Assembly (NCBI GenBank): GCA_002381615.1
Contig: DFWY01000084.1
Span: 30,158-78,775 of the forward strand
DNA from: Polaromonas sp. UBA4122
GTDB taxonomy: Bacteria > Pseudomonadota > Gammaproteobacteria > Burkholderiales > Burkholderiaceae_C
Reading direction: 5' to 3'
DNA: 48,618 bases
Under the pieces are notes generated by a model, which was not told the origin of the DNA, searched no databases, and saw nothing but the letters and a program-made list of their open reading frames with translations. Both the position numbers and the translations under genes were made by a program. Below, piece after piece: positions 45,125-48,618 of the stretch (position 1 is the stretch's first letter; each line of letters begins with the position of its first letter).

Positions 45125-45336
45125 GTATCTCCTGAGGTTGATCATTCCAAAACGGCTGATCGTTATGCTTACCAACGCTTGCTGATCGTTCGGAGCCGAC
45201 ACGGCCCAGCTTCGGAGCGCTTCTTTACCGTATTGTTACACCCTGATGCAGTGACGGCCTGTCCTGAGGCGGGCAGTTAGAATCCACCAATCAAGTTTAG
45301 TCACATCAACAGCCATTGCAAGAGCGAGAAAGGCAC

Positions 45337-45384
45337 ATGGTCATGACACCGCGAACTACACCGATGAGGTTTTTTACGCCCTGA
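45337..45384 (+). CDS. Candidate Thr-rich leader peptide upstream of thrS
   Basis: A 15-codon frame reads MVMTPRTTPMRFFTP, with four Thr codons (ACA, ACT, ACA, ACG). GAGAAAGG precedes it at good spacing. It lies 115 bp before the thrS start. Directly after it, GAAGG (45383-45387) can pair with CCTTC (45406-45410), while GCGCC (45403-45407) can pair with GGCGC (45411-45415), and the two pairings exclude each other. This suggests attenuation by threonyl-tRNA supply, but no U run is seen. Chance is possible in so short a frame. Confidence 0.45.
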   Translation: MVMTPRTTPMRFFTP

Positions 45385-45499
45385 AGGTCGCTAGTGCGCC
45401 GCGCGCCTTCGGCGCCAAGTACCCATCAACTCAATTCCAAAGCACGGCAGCCGCGCTTTGTTCCTTGCCCCCCCCTTCTTTCGCCATTTGCCATTTGCC

Positions 45500-47407
45500 A
45501 TGATCCAGATTACGCTTCCCGACGGTTCCCAACGCGAATTTCCCCATCCGCTGACTGTGGCCGATGTGGCCGCATCCATTGGCGCCGGTTTGGCCAAGGC
45601 GGCTCTGGGCGGCAAGGTCGATGGCAAGGTGGTCGACACCAGCTACCTCATCAACAAGGACAGTGCGGTGTCCATCGTCACTGCCAGGGATGCCGATGGC
45701 CTGGAGCTGATTCGCCATTCCACCGCCCATTTGCTGGCCTACGCGGTCAAGGAGTTGTTTCCAGAGGCGCAAGTCACCATCGGGCCGGTGATCGAAAACG
45801 GCTTTTTCTACGACTTTTCCTACAAACGACCCTTCACTCCGGAAGACCTGGTCACCATTGAAAAGCGCATGACCGAACTCGCCGCAAAAGACGAGCCGAT
45901 CACGCGCCGCGTCTTGCCACGCGATGAAGCAGTGGCGTATTTCAAGGGAATTGGCGAGCATTACAAGGCTGAAATCATTGCCAGCATTCCTGCCAATGAA
46001 GACGTGTCGCTGTACCGCGAAGGCGCGTTTGAAGACCTGTGCCGTGGGCCCCACGTGCCCAGCACGGGCAAACTGAAATTCTTCAAGCTCATGAAGGTGG
46101 CCGGCGCTTATTGGCGGGGCGACCACCGCAACGAGATGCTGCAACGTATCTATGGCACCGTGTGGGCCACCAAAGATGAGTTGCAGCAGCACCTGACGAT
46201 GCTTGAGGAGGCTGAAAAGCGCGACCACCGCAAGCTGGGCAAGGAGCTGGACCTGTTCCATATCGATGACCACGCGCCTGGCCTCGTGTTCTGGCATCCC
46301 AAGGGCTGGACGGTCTGGCAGGGCGTTGAGCAGTACATGCGCAAGGTATACCAGGGCAACGGCTACCAGGAGGTCAAGGGACCGCAGATCATCGACAAGA
46401 CGCTGTGGGAAAAGACCGGGCACTGGGACAAATACCGCGAGAACATGTTCACGACCGAAAGCGAAAAACGTGAATACGCGCTCAAGCCGATGAACTGCCC
46501 CGGGCACATCCTGATTTTCAAGCAGGGCATCAAGAGCTACCGCGACTTGCCGCTGCGCTACGGTGAATTCGGCCAGTGCCACCGCAACGAGCCTTCAGGC
46601 AGCCTGCACGGCATCATGCGCGTGCGCGGCTTCACGCAGGACGACGGCCACATCTTCTGTACCGAGGAACAGATACTGGAAGAATGCAGCAACTACACGA
46701 CCTTGCTGCAGAAGGTCTACAAGGATTTTGGCTTCAACAACATCATCTATAAGGTGGCCACCCGCCCGGAAAAGCGCATTGGCGCCGATGAAGGCTGGGA
46801 CAAGGCCGAACACGCGTTGATGGAAAGCCTGCGCGCCTCGGGTTGCGAATTCGAAATCTCCGCGGGTGAAGGCGCGTTTTACGGCCCCAAGATCGAGTAC
46901 ACACTCAAAGATGCCATTGGTCGGCAGTGGCAGTGCGGCACCATGCAGGTCGATTTTTCGATGCCGGAGCGCCTGGATGCTGAGTATGTGGGCGAAGACG
47001 GCGCCCGCCACCGCCCCGTAATGCTGCACCGGGCGATTGTGGGCAGCCTTGAGCGATTTATCGGTATCTTGATCGAGGAACACGCTGGTGCGCTGCCGAC
47101 TTGGCTGGCTCCCGAGCAGGTTTCCGTGCTCAATATCACCGATTCCCAGGCTGATTACGCCCGGGAAGTTGCCAAAATGCTGCAAAATCAAGGGCTTAGG
47201 GTCAACTTGGACCTGCGCAACGAGAAAATTACGTATAAAATACGCGAGCACTCGCTGCAAAAGCTGCCTTACATCCTTGTCGTGGGCGACAAAGAGAAAG
47301 CCGCTGGAGCGGTTTCAGTGCGCGCCCGGGGCAACAAAGACCTTGGAGTAATGTCCCTTGAAGCGTTTGCCGAGAAGATCGCTTCCGACATTGCACAAAA
47401 AGCCTGA
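45500..47407 (+). CDS. thrS: Threonyl-tRNA synthetase
   Basis: 635 residues from ATG 45500 ([20 protein letters not shown]). An N-terminal TGS domain (about 1-60) is followed by the editing domain with [16 protein letters not shown], the class II catalytic core ([31 protein letters not shown]) and the C-terminal anticodon-binding domain. Cys and His zinc ligands of the core are in place. The sequence just before the start holds a repeated GCCATTT and no strong ribosome-binding site. It heads thrS-infC-rpmI-rplT, as in most proteobacteria. Confidence 0.97.
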   Translation: MIQITLPDGSQREFPHPLTVADVAASIGAGLAKAALGGKVDGKVVDTSYLINKDSAVSIVTARDADGLELIRHSTAHLLAYAVKELFPEAQVTIGPVIENGFFYDFSYKRPFTPEDLVTIEKRMTELAAKDEPITRRVLPRDEAVAYFKGIGEHYKAEIIASIPANEDVSLYREGAFEDLCRGPHVPSTGKLKFFKLMKVAGAYWRGDHRNEMLQRIYGTVWATKDELQQHLTMLEEAEKRDHRKLGKELDLFHIDDHAPGLVFWHPKGWTVWQGVEQYMRKVYQGNGYQEVKGPQIIDKTLWEKTGHWDKYRENMFTTESEKREYALKPMNCPGHILIFKQGIKSYRDLPLRYGEFGQCHRNEPSGSLHGIMRVRGFTQDDGHIFCTEEQILEECSNYTTLLQKVYKDFGFNNIIYKVATRPEKRIGADEGWDKAEHALMESLRASGCEFEISAGEGAFYGPKIEYTLKDAIGRQWQCGTMQVDFSMPERLDAEYVGEDGARHRPVMLHRAIVGSLERFIGILIEEHAGALPTWLAPEQVSVLNITDSQADYAREVAKMLQNQGLRVNLDLRNEKITYKIREHSLQKLPYILVVGDKEKAAGAVSVRARGNKDLGVMSLEAFAEKIASDIAQKA

Positions 47408-47429
47408 TTTTTGACAAATTTGTTGATGA

Positions 47430-47485
47430 ATTCGGCCTCTCGTCATTGTGAGACGGGCGCAAGCAGCTATAGCTTTTATAGCAAA
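47430..47485 (+). repeat. Dispersed repeat family 1, copy F
   Basis: GGCCTCTCGTC, then GACGGGCGCAAGCAGCTATA and TATAGC align with copy A. It ends 5 bp before the infC ribosome-binding site. Confidence 0.75.
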
Positions 47486-47503
47486 TATTGAAGGATTAGC
47501 ACC

Positions 47504-48103
47504 ATCGCTACTGAATTTCGTGACCGTCGTCACCGCGAAGAACGCAAGCACCGCTTGAACCGTGAAATCATGGCCCCTGAAGTACGTCTGACTGGGCCAG
47601 ACAACGAGCCTTTGGGTGTTGTCAGCATCATGGAGGCGCTGCGCTTAGCGGGTGAGGCAGATGTAGACCTCGTTGAAATCTCCCCCACGGCGGTGCCGCC
47701 AGTGTGCAGACTCATGGACTACGGCAAGTTCAAGTATGCCGAGCAGAAGAAGGCAGCGGAAGCGAAGTCCAAGCAAAAAGTGATTGAGGTCAAGGAAATC
47801 AAGTTCCGGCCCGGCACTGACGAGGGCGACTACAACATCAAAATGCGCAACATCAAGCGTTTTTTGGAAGATGGGGACAAGTGCAAGATTACCTTGCGTT
47901 TTCGTGGTCGCGAAATCACCCACCAGGAACTGGGCTTGGCCCTTCTGGCGCGTATTCGTGATGAGTTGGCAGATTTGATATTGGTGGAGCAGTTTCCCAA
48001 ACTTGAGGGTAGGCAGATGGTCATGATGATCGCGCCGGGCCGCAAGAAAGTTGGAGCCAAGCCGGTGGCAGAAGCTGCACCGGTGCCGTCCGCCGCAGCC
48101 TGA
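47504..48103 (+). CDS. infC: Translation initiation factor IF-3
   Basis: 199 residues if translation starts at ATC 47504 (reading [16 protein letters not shown]). AAGG ends 9 bases upstream, which is normal spacing; an in-frame ATT at 47495 is too close to it. No ATG precedes the conserved [16 protein letters not shown]-3 genes classically use a rare start codon, because IF-3 rejects such codons and so represses its own synthesis. The N- and C-domains and the linker ([20 protein letters not shown]) are intact. An Ala/Pro tail ends the protein. Confidence 0.95.
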   Translation: MATEFRDRRHREERKHRLNREIMAPEVRLTGPDNEPLGVVSIMEALRLAGEADVDLVEISPTAVPPVCRLMDYGKFKYAEQKKAAEAKSKQKVIEVKEIKFRPGTDEGDYNIKMRNIKRFLEDGDKCKITLRFRGREITHQELGLALLARIRDELADLILVEQFPKLEGRQMVMMIAPGRKKVGAKPVAEAAPVPSAAA

Positions 48104-48344
48104 GGGCCGGGCTAATTTTTTTAACAAGGCTTGCTGGTTGAATTACCAGCGGGCTATTGAAGGGGGTGCCTGACGGCATTCCGGTGGAGGCAGGCGACAA
48201 GCTAGCCTCCCGAAGGTGACGGTGGTAAATGCCGTCACGACAAGTGGCAGGCTTTAAAACTTGCCACTAACAAGTGGCTCGGGGCTGTCAAGTCTGCGGA
48301 AGGTTCGCAGCGCCTCACGAGCACAAATGAAAAGGAGCATTGAT
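48104..48344 (+). promoter_or_regulatory. Structured mRNA leader before rpmI
   Basis: Several stems are visible: CTGGT/ACCAG (48134-48149); TGACGGCATT (48171-48180) with AATGCCGTCA (48228-48237), enclosing GGAGGC/GCCTCC (48186-48210); and AGTGGCA (48243-48249) with TGCCACT (48262-48268). A second AGTGGC at 48273-48278 could compete for the same partner. In E. coli and other bacteria ribosomal protein L20 represses rpmI-rplT through an RNA structure here, so this is a likely L20 leader, though not proven. Confidence 0.6.
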
Positions 48345-48548
48345 ATGCCCAAAATGAAGACCAAGAGCGGCGCTAAAAAGCGTTTCCGCGTTCGTCCTGG
48401 TGGCACCGTTAAGCGCGGTCAAGCCTTCAAGCGTCACATCCTGACCAAGAAGACCACCAAAAATAAACGTCATCTGCGTGGTTCAGTGGCTGTTCATGAG
48501 ACCGATATGGGTCGCATGGCACAGATGCTGCCGGGCCGTGGCATTTAA
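48345..48548 (+). CDS. rpmI: 50S ribosomal protein L35
   Basis: 67 residues from ATG 48345 ([20 protein letters not shown]), with AAAGGAGCATTGAT upstream. The very basic protein binds 23S rRNA. The length and the [12 protein letters not shown] segment match the family. It is followed after 25 bp by rplT. Confidence 0.97.
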   Translation: MPKMKTKSGAKKRFRVRPGGTVKRGQAFKRHILTKKTTKNKRHLRGSVAVHETDMGRMAQMLPGRGI

Positions 48549-48573
48549 TTAACGACGAACAAGGAGTACATAC

Positions 48574-48618
48574 ATGCCTCGCGTCAAACGTGGTGTAACG
48601 GCTCCCCCCCCCCCCCCC
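48574..48618 (+). CDS. rplT: 50S ribosomal protein L20 (start only)
   Basis: ATG follows CAAGGAGTACATAC. The first nine codons read MPRVKRGVTA less its last residue, then GCT; after 48603 the sequence is only C. L20 normally continues with ARARHKK, so the real gene is cut here and the C run is not coding sequence. Confidence 0.9.
   Translation, partial: MPRVKRGVTAPPPPP

Overview
The window reads as chromosome of a betaproteobacterium of the order Burkholderiales, most likely the family Comamonadaceae (Polaromonas/Rhodoferax-like). This is inferred from the protein sequences, from the gene orders tRNA-Leu-tig-clpP-clpX-lon-tRNA-Gly-Cys-Leu and thrS-infC-rpmI-rplT, from a small Trp-rich membrane protein (TIGR04438 type), and from short dispersed repeats of a kind common in that family. 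I see no rRNA, CRISPR array, transposase or prophage gene.

Layout. 1-1315: a decayed RND efflux pair (frameshifted adaptor, pump with its middle deleted). 1434-8124: proteostasis block, tRNA-Leu(UAG), tig, clpP, clpX and lon (lon with a near-consensus sigma-32 promoter), then tRNA-Gly, tRNA-Cys and tRNA-Leu(UAA). 8184-15563: a hypothetical protein, then a TetR repressor divergent from an intact adaptor-pump-outer membrane factor operon, with a palindromic operator between them. 15625-20809: murI and class I fumarase on the minus strand, divergent from fumC and nhaA. 21091-27837: acs, a small cytochrome c, the Trp-rich protein, ilvD with a divergent LysR gene, and lgt. 27838-41657: a malonate region. 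41658-45124: a UspA remnant, an EamA transporter, aceA and a lipoprotein. 45337-48618: thrS with a candidate Thr-rich leader peptide, infC with an AUC start, a structured leader, rpmI, and the first codons of rplT ending in an artificial-looking C run.

The most interesting part is the malonate region. A GntR regulator, a TRAP transporter (DctPQM) and a complete biotin-independent malonate decarboxylase cluster (mdcA-C-D-E-G-B-H) form one tightly overlapping operon. It lies between the truncated remains of a CoA-dependent malonate locus: the 3' part of malonyl-CoA decarboxylase and a second partial copy of the lgt 3' end on the left, and a truncated Bug-type binding-protein gene, an enoyl-CoA hydratase-family gene and intact malonyl-CoA synthetase matB on the right. 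I infer that an Mdc/TRAP island replaced the MatA route while MatB survived. Mdc releases acetate, and the window also holds acetyl-CoA synthetase, isocitrate lyase and two fumarases, so malonate carbon could pass through acetyl-CoA into the glyoxylate shunt.

Two families of short repeats recur. One (about 60 bp, seven copies here) lies at gene ends and also inside two reading frames without breaking them. The other (about 80 bp units) lies before lgt and at the Bug remnant/hydratase junction.
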